Part shown: positions 25,765-34,391 of the stretch, one piece after another
How positions within the stretch are numbered: position 1 is the first letter of the stretch
How the letters are laid out: each line of letters opens with the position of its first letter
NCBI GenBank assembly: GCA_016715405.1
Contig: JADKAE010000002.1
Coordinates: 248,001-312,000, forward strand
DNA length: 64,000 bases
Origin: Saprospiraceae bacterium
GTDB taxonomy: Bacteria; Bacteroidota; Bacteroidia; Chitinophagales; Saprospiraceae
Direction: 5' to 3'
Notes under the pieces: model-generated
Told to the model about the DNA's origin: nothing
Seen by the model: the letters and a program-made list of their open reading frames with translations, nothing else
Databases searched by the model: none
Program-made: the position numbers and the translations under genes

Positions 25765-27414
25765 TCAATCCTTGCGTTTCACCGTCGTCTCCTTTTTTTG
25801 GCTGCGTCTTGGGAGTGGGGCCTCCTTGCGCGGTTCCGTTTTAGGAGTAGTGGTTTCCTTTTTAGGTGTAGCCTGGGGTTGTTCCCACTTATCGCGGTGA
25901 TAATCACGGGCCTTGTCTACTTTTGGCATCTCGGCGGGCGCCTTTTTCTCGGGTTGGGTTTTAGGGGTGGGCGTCTCCTTGCGGGGTTCCTTTGGCTGCG
26001 TTTTGGGTGGTATTACAATGGGGTCTTTTTTCGGCGCCGGCTCTGTGCGGGGTTTCTGGACGGGCGGCATTACTTCTTTGTCTTTCCTGATTTCTTTTTC
26101 AGGCTGGGCCGGCTGGGGTCTTTCCTTGGCCAGCACGGGGTATTGCCGCTTGTTTTTGTCGAGATACTCGGTGGGGGTCATCGCTTTGGTGGGATGCGAC
26201 TGGTTGTATTTTTCCCGCGAGGCCTCAAACTTCCCATACTCCCTGAATTTCTCCTTGTCGTAACGCGCCTTGTCGAGCCACTCGTCCGTAATGATTTCCC
26301 TATTGTTGCGGCGCCAGTTGTCTACGCCGGCCGTGATGCTGCCGCCGTGGTGGCGGTGGCCGTAATAATGCCGGGTGAAATGGCTGGACAATTGCGGGTA
26401 ATAATAGTGGTGGTGCGGGTCGTAAAAATACCAGTTTGTATAATAATACGAGGGCAGGTCGATGATCACGAGCACATGCCCGGGGCCCCAGTAGAACCCC
26501 CAATCGTACCATACCGGGTAGGGTCGCCAGCGCGGGTAGGTATACCAATAGGGGTAGCCGAACCAGTAGGGATAGTGGTGGTAATAGTGGTGTTCGACCA
26601 CTACTTCGCGCACTTCGCCGCCTTCGTACACATCATCATAGGGGTAGTACGAATCGTCGTAGTTGTATTCCCTGGCAAAATCCTCTGCCGAACGTGCAAA
26701 CTCTGCTTTAGCTTCGGGGTCGGCTTCGAGGCCGGCCTTCCAGTCTTCGATCTCTTTGGTATGCTCCCGGGCTACTACCAGGTTGAGGCTGTCGAGTTGC
26801 TGCATCAGCCAGGCGGGGTTGCGGCGGTACAAATCGCCCACCATCACCGTCATCCGGATGCCGTCGCTGAGTAGCGTGAGCACCTCGGGCAGTTCTACGA
26901 GTTGGCGCAGGGCGTCCTGCGTTTTGGCGGGATAATCGCGAATCAGGTTGTCGAAAGTGCGGCGCCATTGCTCGTTGAGTTCGTCAACGCGCAATAGTAT
27001 GTCGAAATAATATTTGCGGGCTTCGAGGGCTTTGGGGTGCACCTCGGCGGGGTAATCGGCGAGCACGGCCCGCACTTCGTTATCCGACTGACCGGTTGTC
27101 ATGGTCAGCTTGGTAATCAATCCAGGGTATCTGGTCAGATCCCAGATCAATTCCTGTGTTTCCTGGGCGTAGCCCTGCATCAGGTTTTTGAATGCTTCGC
27201 TGGTTTTGGATTGCATACTTTCCAATTTCACGATAGCTTCCGGATGCAAACAGGCCTCCAGGATGTCGCGCCGCGTCTGCTCGGGATATAGTACGAGGGC
27301 TTCTACCGAGTTTTTCTCCTCCTGCAGCAATTGGTCGAGCAATTCCCGCTCGGTCTGCGCCTGTGTCAGAAGGGGCATTAGCAACGCAAAAACGAAAACA
27401 ATCAAATATCTCAT
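25765..27414 (-). CDS. Exported protein with Tyr/His/Trp-rich centre and Lys/Pro-rich tail
   Basis: 549 aa from the ATG at 27414, which starts a clear signal peptide (RYLIVFVFALLMPLLTQAQ); the longer frame to 27534 has none. Residues 20-270 are a helical domain. Residues 285-370 are extremely rich in Tyr, His, Trp and Pro (blocks such as HHYYHHYPYWFGYPYW and PHHHYYYPQ). The last 130 residues are a basic Lys/Pro/Thr-rich tail (TPKTQPEKK and similar). No enzyme motif is visible. It may be a surface or envelope-associated protein; the function is unknown. Confidence 0.8.
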   Translation of the reverse strand: MRYLIVFVFALLMPLLTQAQTERELLDQLLQEEKNSVEALVLYPEQTRRDILEACLHPEAIVKLESMQSKTSEAFKNLMQGYAQETQELIWDLTRYPGLITKLTMTTGQSDNEVRAVLADYPAEVHPKALEARKYYFDILLRVDELNEQWRRTFDNLIRDYPAKTQDALRQLVELPEVLTLLSDGIRMTVMVGDLYRRNPAWLMQQLDSLNLVVAREHTKEIEDWKAGLEADPEAKAEFARSAEDFAREYNYDDSYYPYDDVYEGGEVREVVVEHHYYHHYPYWFGYPYWYTYPRWRPYPVWYDWGFYWGPGHVLVIIDLPSYYYTNWYFYDPHHHYYYPQLSSHFTRHYYGHRHHGGSITAGVDNWRRNNREIITDEWLDKARYDKEKFREYGKFEASREKYNQSHPTKAMTPTEYLDKNKRQYPVLAKERPQPAQPEKEIRKDKEVMPPVQKPRTEPAPKKDPIVIPPKTQPKEPRKETPTPKTQPEKKAPAEMPKVDKARDYHRDKWEQPQATPKKETTTPKTEPRKEAPLPRRSQKKETTVKRKD

Positions 27415-27540
27415 AACGCTTGTTTTTAGCGTGAATGAATCGAAAAAACAAGGTTTTAGGTGATACGGATTCGATGATAAGGTAGGTGTTACAACTTGCA
27501 AGTTAAGGCCTTTTTTAGGCATGTGAAATGACAAGGGTCA

Positions 27541-27604
27541 CTGTGCGACTATGCGACTATGCGACTATGCGACTGTGCGACTATGCGACTATGCGACTGT
27601 GCGA
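27541..27604 (+). repeat. Octamer array CTATGCGA/CTGTGCGA, 8 units, interrupted by a MITE
   Basis: Eight in-register 8-bp units at 27541-27604; two more follow at 27938-27955 on the far side of the inserted element. It lies in the gene-free stretch 27415-27975. Confidence 0.9.
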
Positions 27605-27605
27605 C

Positions 27606-27937
27606 TAATGTCGTCAACTTAATACTACTTTGTCACTTTAATATTTCGCATGAAATACGTGTATATATTTCGCCCCGCTGGGGCTATACTATAATTTATT
27701 CATGAATTGTCTACCAATATGTACGCCCCGCTGGGGCTTTGGGGGTCTCTCAAAAGGCCCGGAGGGCCGAAATATTGGTAGAACAAGCAATAAAAAGATC
27801 TCACAAGCTCCGGAGGAGCGCAATATGAGGTATGCTTGGTTTAAAGTGACAAAGTACTATTAAGCTTCAGTGGAAGGTACATGTTTACTAAACTTCCAAA
27901 GTTTAGTAAACATAGAAAGCTTAAGTTGACGACATTA
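27606..27937. mobile_element. MITE-like palindromic element with 17-bp terminal inverted repeats
   Basis: 332 bp, non-coding. The ends TAATGTCGTCAACTTAA and its reverse complement are perfect inverted repeats; a second inner pair (TACTTTGTCACTTTAA type) continues the symmetry. GAC flanks both ends, fitting a 3-bp target duplication. Inside are three GC hairpins (GCCCCGCTGGGGC twice, GGCCCGGAGGGCC, GCTCCGGAGGAGC) and a 15-bp stem ATGTTTACTAAACTT at 27881-27913. No transposase is encoded, so it would depend on one elsewhere. Confidence 0.8.
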
Positions 27938-27975
27938 GACTGTGCGACTTTGCGATACCTTCGCGAACCTTGCGT

Positions 27976-28638
27976 TTAAAAAGTAAAATCCAGCTCCAAG
28001 CCCTCAAAATGCTCGATAAAGCGGATGATGTGGTTGAAATGCGCAAACTCTTCCCGGGCGTGGGTGGTGGTGACGATTACCGCACGGGCATCGGCTCTTC
28101 GGGCTGCTTCCGCCCCGGTGACGCTGTCCTCGAAAATCAGGCATTCGGCCGTGGATAGCCCCATCGAGGCCGCGGCCTTTTCAAAGATCTCGGGGTCGGG
28201 TTTGCCTCTGCTGACGCTTTTTGCATCAAAAACGCCAGTAAAGTAATGCCGCAAATTTAGGTTGTCGAGCACGAAATCAACATTTTCTGTCGGCGCTGCG
28301 GTGCCTATCGCCATGGGGATGCCGGCAGTTTTTATTTTTTCTAAAAAAACAGATAAACCCGGTATGAGCCGCAATTCGGGAAGGAAAATTTCGCGATAAG
28401 CGGCCTCTTTTTCCCAGGAAATCCGTTGGCGTTGTTCAGGAGTGAATCGGTCGCCAAAGAGGCGTTCCAGGATTTCTTCGTTGATCCCGTGTATTTGTGC
28501 TTTAACTTCCGGAATAGACAGGGGCAGCCCAAGTTCATTGAGTTTCTGTTGCCAGGCCCGGTGGTGAACCATCATATTGTCCACCATGGTGCCGTCCATG
28601 TCGAAGATGAATCCTTTGAACATTCGCATTTTCATCAT
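27976..28638 (-). CDS. HAD superfamily phosphatase, beta-phosphoglucomutase-like
   Basis: 220 aa with all HAD motifs: FDMDGTMVD (motif I, nucleophile Asp and acid/base Asp), IGTAAP (motif II), SRGKPDPEIF (motif III Lys) and IFEDSVTGAEAARRAD (motif IV). A helical cap lies between motifs I and II, as in beta-phosphoglucomutase and 2-deoxyglucose-6-phosphatase-like enzymes. The precise sugar phosphate is not determinable. Its start overlaps the stop of the upstream T9SS gene by 4 bp. Confidence 0.88.
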   Translation of the reverse strand: MMKMRMFKGFIFDMDGTMVDNMMVHHRAWQQKLNELGLPLSIPEVKAQIHGINEEILERLFGDRFTPEQRQRISWEKEAAYREIFLPELRLIPGLSVFLEKIKTAGIPMAIGTAAPTENVDFVLDNLNLRHYFTGVFDAKSVSRGKPDPEIFEKAAASMGLSTAECLIFEDSVTGAEAARRADARAVIVTTTHAREEFAHFNHIIRFIEHFEGLELDFTF

Positions 28639-29513
28639 CGTTTCACCACCTTCTCCACCCAGCGCCGGCCATCATGCGGTGAAGTGAATTCCAACAGGTA
28701 CATACCCGCCGGCCAGGGACTCAAATCCAACGTAAATGGGCCCGGTGATGAAGCCCAAGGGGCTACAAACCGGCCGTGGATGTCGTAAAGCGAGCAGTTC
28801 AAGTCAGCAGCCTGGTCATTGCGGCCATAAAGCGGACCTGTAACAGGGTTGGGCCATATCTTCAGCAACGACGAGCCGGGAGCCGTCGTGCCGGTAGTTG
28901 CCGGGGGCGAAAAAGAAAGTTCATCTATATATAAATAGGCGATGCCGCCGCCTGTGCCGTTGGGAGATGGGATGGGGATAGCCCGCAGGATAATCTCTAT
29001 AGAATCCGCTTGCGCGATACCCTCGGGATTTACCGGCACGGCCAGTGGGCGGTAAAGGGCCGTCAGGTTGTCGAAGCATTCCATCGTGGAACAAACCGTA
29101 GTATCTATCGCCGTCACCGTCGAGCTCAGCACCTGTCCGCCGCTGCGCAGGTTGACCTCGATTTCGCAGTAGCCCGGCACCGAAAACGCGGTAATGCAAA
29201 ACCCGGTGGCGTACAACTGTTGCGGGATGGTATCACCAATAGCGAAGGTCGTTTTGGCAAAACCCGGGCACCAGTAAAATTCGAATGAAGAACAGGCCGA
29301 ACGCACCAGCGCGCTGTAGTGGCCCGCTGCCAATACCTCATCGGTTTTGCGCACCGGCGGATCGAACGAATCGCCGGCATTGTTGGTCTGCCAACCCACA
29401 GGTTCTTCGTACATGCCGAAATCGGTCCATTCTTCAAATCCTGCGTTGGGGATTTGGGCGTGGAGGGCTGCCAGGGGCAGGAGCGCGAGGAGGGTGGAGA
29501 GGAGGTTTTTCAT
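28635..29513 (-). CDS. Secreted protein with T9SS C-terminal sorting domain
   Basis: 292 aa. Signal peptide to about residue 19 (ALHAQ). The body (residues 20-205) is a beta-rich domain starting IPNAGFEEWTDFG, a pattern of carbohydrate-binding-like or metal-binding-like modules on Bacteroidota surface proteins. The last 80 residues are a T9SS sorting domain (LKIWPNPVTG, LYDIHGR, WPAGMYLLEF, WVEKVVKR). It should be exported to the surface. A TACATTTG promoter element and a 26-bp palindrome lie upstream. Confidence 0.85.
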   Translation of the reverse strand: MKNLLSTLLALLPLAALHAQIPNAGFEEWTDFGMYEEPVGWQTNNAGDSFDPPVRKTDEVLAAGHYSALVRSACSSFEFYWCPGFAKTTFAIGDTIPQQLYATGFCITAFSVPGYCEIEVNLRSGGQVLSSTVTAIDTTVCSTMECFDNLTALYRPLAVPVNPEGIAQADSIEIILRAIPIPSPNGTGGGIAYLYIDELSFSPPATTGTTAPGSSLLKIWPNPVTGPLYGRNDQAADLNCSLYDIHGRFVAPWASSPGPFTLDLSPWPAGMYLLEFTSPHDGRRWVEKVVKR

Positions 29514-29550
29514 AAAGAATGCGCATTGGTTCTATTACCCGCAAGATACG

Positions 29551-29591
29551 CAAATGTAACCCTGGCGGCAATATTCGCGCGAATATTGCCG
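29551..29591 (-). promoter_or_regulatory. Promoter element with 26-bp perfect palindrome
   Basis: On the minus strand TACATTTG (29551-29558) fits the Bacteroidota -7 element for the T9SS gene. Directly upstream, at the place of the -33 element, is the perfect palindrome CGGCAATATTCGC/GCGAATATTGCCG (29566-29591). No TTTG is visible there, so an activator or repressor site is plausible. A third half-site AATATTCGCG follows near 29602. Confidence 0.5.
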
Positions 29592-29633
29592 GTGTAGCGT
29601 AAATATTCGCGTGTTTTTTGCTGCTGAAATACC

Positions 29634-30692
29634 CTACCCTTTCCCAAAAAACTCGCTCAGCTTCTCCAACTGCTCGTGGTTGCCCAGCAGAATAAAACTC
29701 GCGCCGGGGAAGAGGCAAACGTCAGGGCCGGGGTTGACCGTATAGCGGCCCAATGCGTCTTTAAACCCAATCACATTGGCACCGGTGCGCTCCCGGATAC
29801 GCATTTCACCGATAGAGAGCGACTGCATGGCGGCAGGCAGGTCGTTGAAGCCGATCTCTTCGAAACCGATATCGGATTCGTATTCATTTGTAATAAAATA
29901 GAAAAACTCCACAGCCCCGGGTTTGGTAATGAGGGTAGCCATATAAAAGCCGCCTATCTGTTCGGGCATCACCGCGTGGTCGGCGCCGGCTTTGATGAGT
30001 TTTTTCTGCGATTTGAGCTCGGCCACCCGGCTGATGATGCGCACGGTAGGGTTGATCTGCCGGGCGGTGAGTACGATGAATACGTTGTCGGAGTCGGCGG
30101 GCAGGGCCGAGATGACGGCGCGGGCGCGCTCAAGTCCCGCTTTGAGGAGGGCCTCCTCATGGGTCGCATCCTCGAATACATACAGCATATTGGGGTCTAT
30201 CTGCTGCATGAGTTCGATCTTGGATGCGTCGTGCTCGATTACCACAAAAGGCATCTTTTGAGCAGTGAGTTGCGACGCCACTTCCTGCCCAAAGCGCCCG
30301 AAACCACACAAAATGATATGGTTTTTCAGCTTGTCAACCTTGTTGTTGATGAGGTTATCATGCATGGTTTTGAATATTTCTCCCTGGATGATATAATACG
30401 AAAAAACGGCGAGGATGTAGGCAAAAATGCCGATATTGACGAGTATGTAAATAGAGGTAAAAAACCGCCCTGCCTCGCTCAACGGATGTACCTCGGTAAA
30501 GCCTACGGTGGCAACGGTGATGACGGTCATGTAAAGCGCGTCGAGTATTTTATAATCCTCCAGTAATATGTACCCCGACATGCCTATAACCAGGTCGATC
30601 CCAAAAAGGATCGCCGCCGCACGCAGGTTCATAATCGAGGTGGGAAAGTTGGCCCGAAGCTGTTTTTTGACGCGAACGTCTGGTTTTTGCAT
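29634..30692 (-). CDS. Two-helix K+ channel with RCK (TrkA-N/TrkA-C) domains
   Basis: 352 aa. Residues 20-105 form two membrane helices around the pore TVITVATVGFTEVHP (TVGF selectivity filter). A Rossmann RCK_N domain follows from about residue 120 (IILCGFGRFGQEVASQL nucleotide-binding loop, VVIEHDASKIE). A TrkA_C-like domain ends the protein. It resembles MthK/Kch-type channels gated by ligand binding to RCK rings. Divergently transcribed from the Gfo/Idh gene across a 92-bp spacer. Confidence 0.9.
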   Translation of the reverse strand: MQKPDVRVKKQLRANFPTSIMNLRAAAILFGIDLVIGMSGYILLEDYKILDALYMTVITVATVGFTEVHPLSEAGRFFTSIYILVNIGIFAYILAVFSYYIIQGEIFKTMHDNLINNKVDKLKNHIILCGFGRFGQEVASQLTAQKMPFVVIEHDASKIELMQQIDPNMLYVFEDATHEEALLKAGLERARAVISALPADSDNVFIVLTARQINPTVRIISRVAELKSQKKLIKAGADHAVMPEQIGGFYMATLITKPGAVEFFYFITNEYESDIGFEEIGFNDLPAAMQSLSIGEMRIRERTGANVIGFKDALGRYTVNPGPDVCLFPGASFILLGNHEQLEKLSEFFGKG

Positions 30693-30784
30693 CTCTTTAT
30701 TTGGAGGTATAACATCCTCGCTATTCCAAACAAATTTAGCTATTTTGCCCTTGCTTATTTAGTTCCACAATAAATGTTTCGCAT

Positions 30785-32116
30785 ATGTCGAAGAAAAATA
30801 AATCCGCCATGTCGCGTCGCGATTTCGTGAAGACGGCGGGCGTGGTAGCCGGCGCGATGGTGCTGGCGCCTTCCGCTATGGCTGCCGGCGTATACAGCGC
30901 CGGCGAAGAGACGATCAGAGTAGGACTCGTCGGCTGCGGAGGCCGCGGCACCGGCGCGGCAGTGCAAGCCCTGCTGGCCCACAAGTCGGTGAAACTGGTG
31001 GCCATGGCCGATGCTTTCCGCGATAACCTGGATAACAGTTATAAGCAGATAGGCCAGGAACTGACCGCCAACGGCCTCGAACTATCGCGGCTACAGGTGC
31101 CCGAAGACCACAAATTCACCGGCTTCGACGGCTATACCAAGGTGATCCCCCTGTGCGACGTGGTGATCCTCTGTACCCCTCCCGGCTTCCGCCCCATGCA
31201 CTTCGAAGCAGCCGTGAAGGCCGGCAAACACGTGTTTATGGAAAAACCCGTGGCCGTGGATGCCCCCGGCGTGCGCCGCGTGCTGGCCGCCGCCGAAGAC
31301 GCCAAACGCCGCAAACTCAATGTGGTGGTGGGCCTCCAGCGCCGCTACGAGACGAAGTACCTGCGCTGGGTTGAACTCCTGCAACAAGGCGTGATCGGCG
31401 ATATCGTGACTTCGCACGTGTACTGGAACAGCGAAGGCGTGTGGGTGCGCCCCCGCCAGAAAAAACAAACGGAGATGGAATACCAGATGCGCAACTGGTA
31501 TTATTTCAACTGGCTCTGCGGCGACCATATCAACGAACAGCATATCCACAATATGGACGTGAGCAACTGGGTGAAACAAGCCTACCCAATAAAAGCTTAC
31601 GGCATGGGAGGCCGACAGGTGCGCGTGGGCAAGGAATTCGGAGAGATCTACGACCACCACTTTGTGGAATTTGAATACGACGACGGCTCGCGCATGTACA
31701 GCCAGTGCCGGCATATGTCGGGTTGCGTCAACCGCGTCACGGAGAGCTTCCAAGGCACCAGCGGCTCGGCGCCCGAACCCGGGGTAATCCTCACCGCCAG
31801 CGGTTATCCCATCCTGCGCCACGACGACCGCAAAGATCTCAACCCTTACCAGGTAGAACACGACCTTTTGTTTGCCGCTATTTCAAAAAGTGAGTTTAAA
31901 TTTGCCGACGCCGAACACGCCGCTAAAAGTACGATGACGGCTATCATGGGCCGCATGGCTACGTATTCGGGGCAGCTTATCGAATGGGAAAGCGCGCTGA
32001 ATTCAGAGATCAGCCTGATGCCCAATAAATACGCCTGGAATGCCGAACCGCCCGTAATGCCCGGCAAAGACGGCATGTACGCCTGCGCGATTCCCGGCGT
32101 GACGAAAGTATTGTAA
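30785..32116 (+). CDS. Gfo/Idh/MocA family oxidoreductase, Tat-exported
   Basis: 443 aa NAD(P)-dependent sugar-type dehydrogenase. It has a twin-arginine signal (SRRDFVKTAGVVAGAMVLAPS), a Rossmann loop VGLVGCGGRGTGAA and the EKPVAVD motif with the catalytic Lys, followed by the C-terminal beta-sheet domain (HHFVEFEYDDGSRMYSQCR). Tat export of the folded, cofactor-loaded enzyme is typical of this branch. Followed in the same direction by ApbE and by a TIM-barrel isomerase, but with repeat-filled gaps, so co-transcription is uncertain. Confidence 0.92.
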   Translation: MSKKNKSAMSRRDFVKTAGVVAGAMVLAPSAMAAGVYSAGEETIRVGLVGCGGRGTGAAVQALLAHKSVKLVAMADAFRDNLDNSYKQIGQELTANGLELSRLQVPEDHKFTGFDGYTKVIPLCDVVILCTPPGFRPMHFEAAVKAGKHVFMEKPVAVDAPGVRRVLAAAEDAKRRKLNVVVGLQRRYETKYLRWVELLQQGVIGDIVTSHVYWNSEGVWVRPRQKKQTEMEYQMRNWYYFNWLCGDHINEQHIHNMDVSNWVKQAYPIKAYGMGGRQVRVGKEFGEIYDHHFVEFEYDDGSRMYSQCRHMSGCVNRVTESFQGTSGSAPEPGVILTASGYPILRHDDRKDLNPYQVEHDLLFAAISKSEFKFADAEHAAKSTMTAIMGRMATYSGQLIEWESALNSEISLMPNKYAWNAEPPVMPGKDGMYACAIPGVTKVL

Positions 32117-32127
32117 GTTTTTTTTGA

Positions 32128-32264
32128 CAGTTTAGCGATAGGGTTTAGTGCATGCGCAGTTTAGCGATAGGGTTTAGTGCATGCGCAGTTTAGCGATTGG
32201 GTTTAGTGCATGCGCAGTTTAGCTAAACCCAATCGCTAAACCCAATCGCTAAACCTTACTAAAA
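32128..32264. repeat. GTTTAGCGATAGG repeats with inverted copies
   Basis: Three units of CAGTTTAGCGATAGGGTTTAG type linked by TGCATGCG, then the inverted CTAAACCCAATCG units. It can fold into a long hairpin between the Gfo/Idh and ApbE genes. Confidence 0.8.
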
Positions 32265-32289
32265 CATTTCCGTAAGTTTTTTTTTGAAA

Positions 32290-33315
32290 ATGATGACTAT
32301 GTACCGTTTGCTGACTACGATGGCGCTGTATGCCTTTGCCGCCCTGCTCCTACCCTGCTTTACTGCAGCCCAGACCGAGGCGCCGCTGAAACGATTTGCG
32401 TTTTCCCATCCCCAGATGGGCACTTTGTTTAATATTTCGTTGTATGCCGCCGATTCGACCCAGGCCCGCAAAGCTGCTGATGCCGCCAAAGCCCGCATCG
32501 ACGAGATCAACAACAGCATGAGCGATTATATGCCTACCAGCGAGCTCAGCAAGTTGTCGCTCACCTCCGGCAGCAAAAAAGCCGTCACCGTAAGCGAGCC
32601 GCTATGGCTGGTGTTGTCAGCTTCTCAGGAGTTGGCGGTCCAAACCAAGGGCGCTTTCGACGTCACGGTAGGGGCGCTGAGCAAGGTGTGGCGCAAGGCT
32701 ATCCGCCAAAAGACTATGCCCGCCAAATCGGAGATCAGTACAGCCCGCAAAAGCGTGGGTTATAAAAAAATGCAGCTCAACGCCGCCGATAAGTCGGTGC
32801 AGCTCAACGCCCCCAATATGCAACTCGACCTGGGCGCTATCGCCAAAGGTTATGCCCTCGACGAGGCGCTCAAAGCTATCGAGCAACACCAGGTGAGCCG
32901 GGCGCTCATACAAGGCGGCGGCGACCTCGTGGCCGGCGATGCCCCTCCCGGCCAACCCGGCTGGCAGATCTTCGCCAAATGGGTGACACCACAAGGCCAA
33001 CTTCGCGATACGCTGCTACAGGTGAAGCGCTGCGCCGTGGCTACCTCCGGCGCACTCTACCGCTTCCTCGAATCAGATGGCAAGCGCTTTTCGCATATTA
33101 TAGACCCGCGCACAGGCATGGGCGTTACCCACGCCGCGATGGTAAGCGTGCAAGCCCCCACTGCTATGCAAGCCGACGCACTGGCCACGGCAATAAGCGT
33201 GATGGGCCCCCGCAAAGGCTTCGCCTGGCTGCAAAAGAATTATAAGGCCATCCCCGCGATTGTGACTTTCCAGGAGAAAGGCAAGCCGGTGCAGCTGGGG
33301 AAGCTCCGGGAGTGA
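32290..33315 (+). CDS. apbE: FAD:protein FMN transferase, ApbE family
   Basis: About 341 aa; start placed at the ATG 32290. Exported (hydrophobic residues 5-25, ending FTAAQ). It covalently attaches FMN to Thr/Ser of target flavoproteins such as NqrB/C or RnfG. Motifs: FSHPQMGTLFNISLYA, GAFDVTVGAL, MQLDLGAIAKGYALDEAL, RALIQGGGDL, ATSGALYRFLESDG, HIIDPRTGM and the late DALATAISVMG with the metal-binding Asp. No target flavoprotein is in the window. The stop lies in a GA-rich array. Confidence 0.93.
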   Translation: MMTMYRLLTTMALYAFAALLLPCFTAAQTEAPLKRFAFSHPQMGTLFNISLYAADSTQARKAADAAKARIDEINNSMSDYMPTSELSKLSLTSGSKKAVTVSEPLWLVLSASQELAVQTKGAFDVTVGALSKVWRKAIRQKTMPAKSEISTARKSVGYKKMQLNAADKSVQLNAPNMQLDLGAIAKGYALDEALKAIEQHQVSRALIQGGGDLVAGDAPPGQPGWQIFAKWVTPQGQLRDTLLQVKRCAVATSGALYRFLESDGKRFSHIIDPRTGMGVTHAAMVSVQAPTAMQADALATAISVMGPRKGFAWLQKNYKAIPAIVTFQEKGKPVQLGKLRE

Positions 33316-33340
33316 GGGAGTGAGAGAGGGAGAGAGGGGG
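33308..33340 (+). repeat. GA-rich array containing the apbE stop codon
   Basis: GGGAGTGAGGGAGTGAGAG-type repeat; the TGA at 33313-33315 is one of its units. Same type as the array at the hisS end. Confidence 0.75.
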
Positions 33341-33400
33341 CGATCCCGGCGTCTCCATCTATGCATCGCGTCTCCATCTATGCATCAATCATTCAAAACC

Positions 33401-34318
33401 ATGAAACGAAGAACCTTCCTACACACCGGACTGGCTACCACCGCAGGCGCCCTGACCGGCATCAATAGCTTGCAAGGCATGACGCCGCAGCCTGCTCCAA
33501 CGCCGGGCTTCAAGCTCAAATACGCGCCGCATACCGGCATGTTTAGCGCGCATGCGGGAGAAGACCCCGTGGATCAGCTGCATTTCATGGCCGACGAAGG
33601 CTTTACGGCTTTTGAAGACAACGGCATGAAGGACCGCGACGTGGATACCCAAAAGCGAATGGGCGAAGCGATGGCCAAACGCGGCATTACGATGGGCGTT
33701 TTTGTAGCCCACAAGATATATTGGAAAGAAGCCAACCTGGCCGGCGGCAAAGCCGACCTGCGCGACGAATTTTTGCAGCATATCAAAGATTCGGTGGAAG
33801 TGGCCAAACGCGTGAATGCCAAGTGGATGACCGTAGTGCCCGGCCACCTCGACCTGCGCCTCGATATGGGCTACCAAACTGCGAATGTGGTGGAAGCCCT
33901 GCGCCGCGCCGCCGACATCCTCGAACCCCACGGACTGGCTATGGTACTCGAACCGCTCAATTTCCGCGACCACCCCGGTCTGTTCCTCACCAAAGCCGCA
34001 CAAGCCTTCGAAATCTGTCGCGCCGTGGATAGCCCCGCCTGCAAGATTTTATTCGATATCTACCACCAGCAAATCCAGGAGGGCAACCTACTGCCCAATA
34101 TCGAAGCCGCCTGGAACGAGATCGCCTATTTCCAGATCGGCGACAACCCCGGCAGGAAAGAACCCACTACAGGTGAGATCAATTATAAAAATGTGTTCAA
34201 ATACATCCACAGCCGCGGCTTCACCGGCGTATTAGGCATGGAACACGGCAACTCAAAGCCCGGCAAAGACGGGGAAAGGGCGGTGATTGAAGCGTATAGG
34301 GCGGTGGATGCCTTCTGA
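33401..34318 (+). CDS. Sugar-phosphate isomerase/epimerase-like TIM-barrel protein, exported
   Basis: 305 aa from the ATG at 33401 (KRRTFLHTGLATTAGAL, a Tat/Sec-like signal); the longer frame starts inside the GA repeat and is rejected. It belongs to the xylose isomerase-like TIM barrel family (hydroxypyruvate isomerase type): GFTAFEDNGM, KWMTVVPGHLDLR, MVLEPLNFRDHPGL (metal-binding Glu), ILFDIYHQQIQEG (Asp/His) and FTGVLGMEHGNS (Glu). With the Tat-exported Gfo/Idh gene nearby it suggests periplasmic sugar interconversion, but the substrate is unknown. Confidence 0.88.
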   Translation: MKRRTFLHTGLATTAGALTGINSLQGMTPQPAPTPGFKLKYAPHTGMFSAHAGEDPVDQLHFMADEGFTAFEDNGMKDRDVDTQKRMGEAMAKRGITMGVFVAHKIYWKEANLAGGKADLRDEFLQHIKDSVEVAKRVNAKWMTVVPGHLDLRLDMGYQTANVVEALRRAADILEPHGLAMVLEPLNFRDHPGLFLTKAAQAFEICRAVDSPACKILFDIYHQQIQEGNLLPNIEAAWNEIAYFQIGDNPGRKEPTTGEINYKNVFKYIHSRGFTGVLGMEHGNSKPGKDGERAVIEAYRAVDAF

Positions 34319-34391
34319 GTTAGCAGTTAGCCGTTAGCAGTTAGCGCTTAGCGGTTAATCGCTAAGACCTAAGCCCTAACCGCTAAGACCT
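34318..34391. repeat. Heptamer hairpin GTTAGCA/CTAAGAC between convergent genes
   Basis: GTTAGCA, GTTAGCC, GTTAGCG and CTTAGCG units begin at the stop codon of the TIM-barrel gene; the inverted CTAAGAC/CTAACCG units run to the stop of aroQ. Confidence 0.85.
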
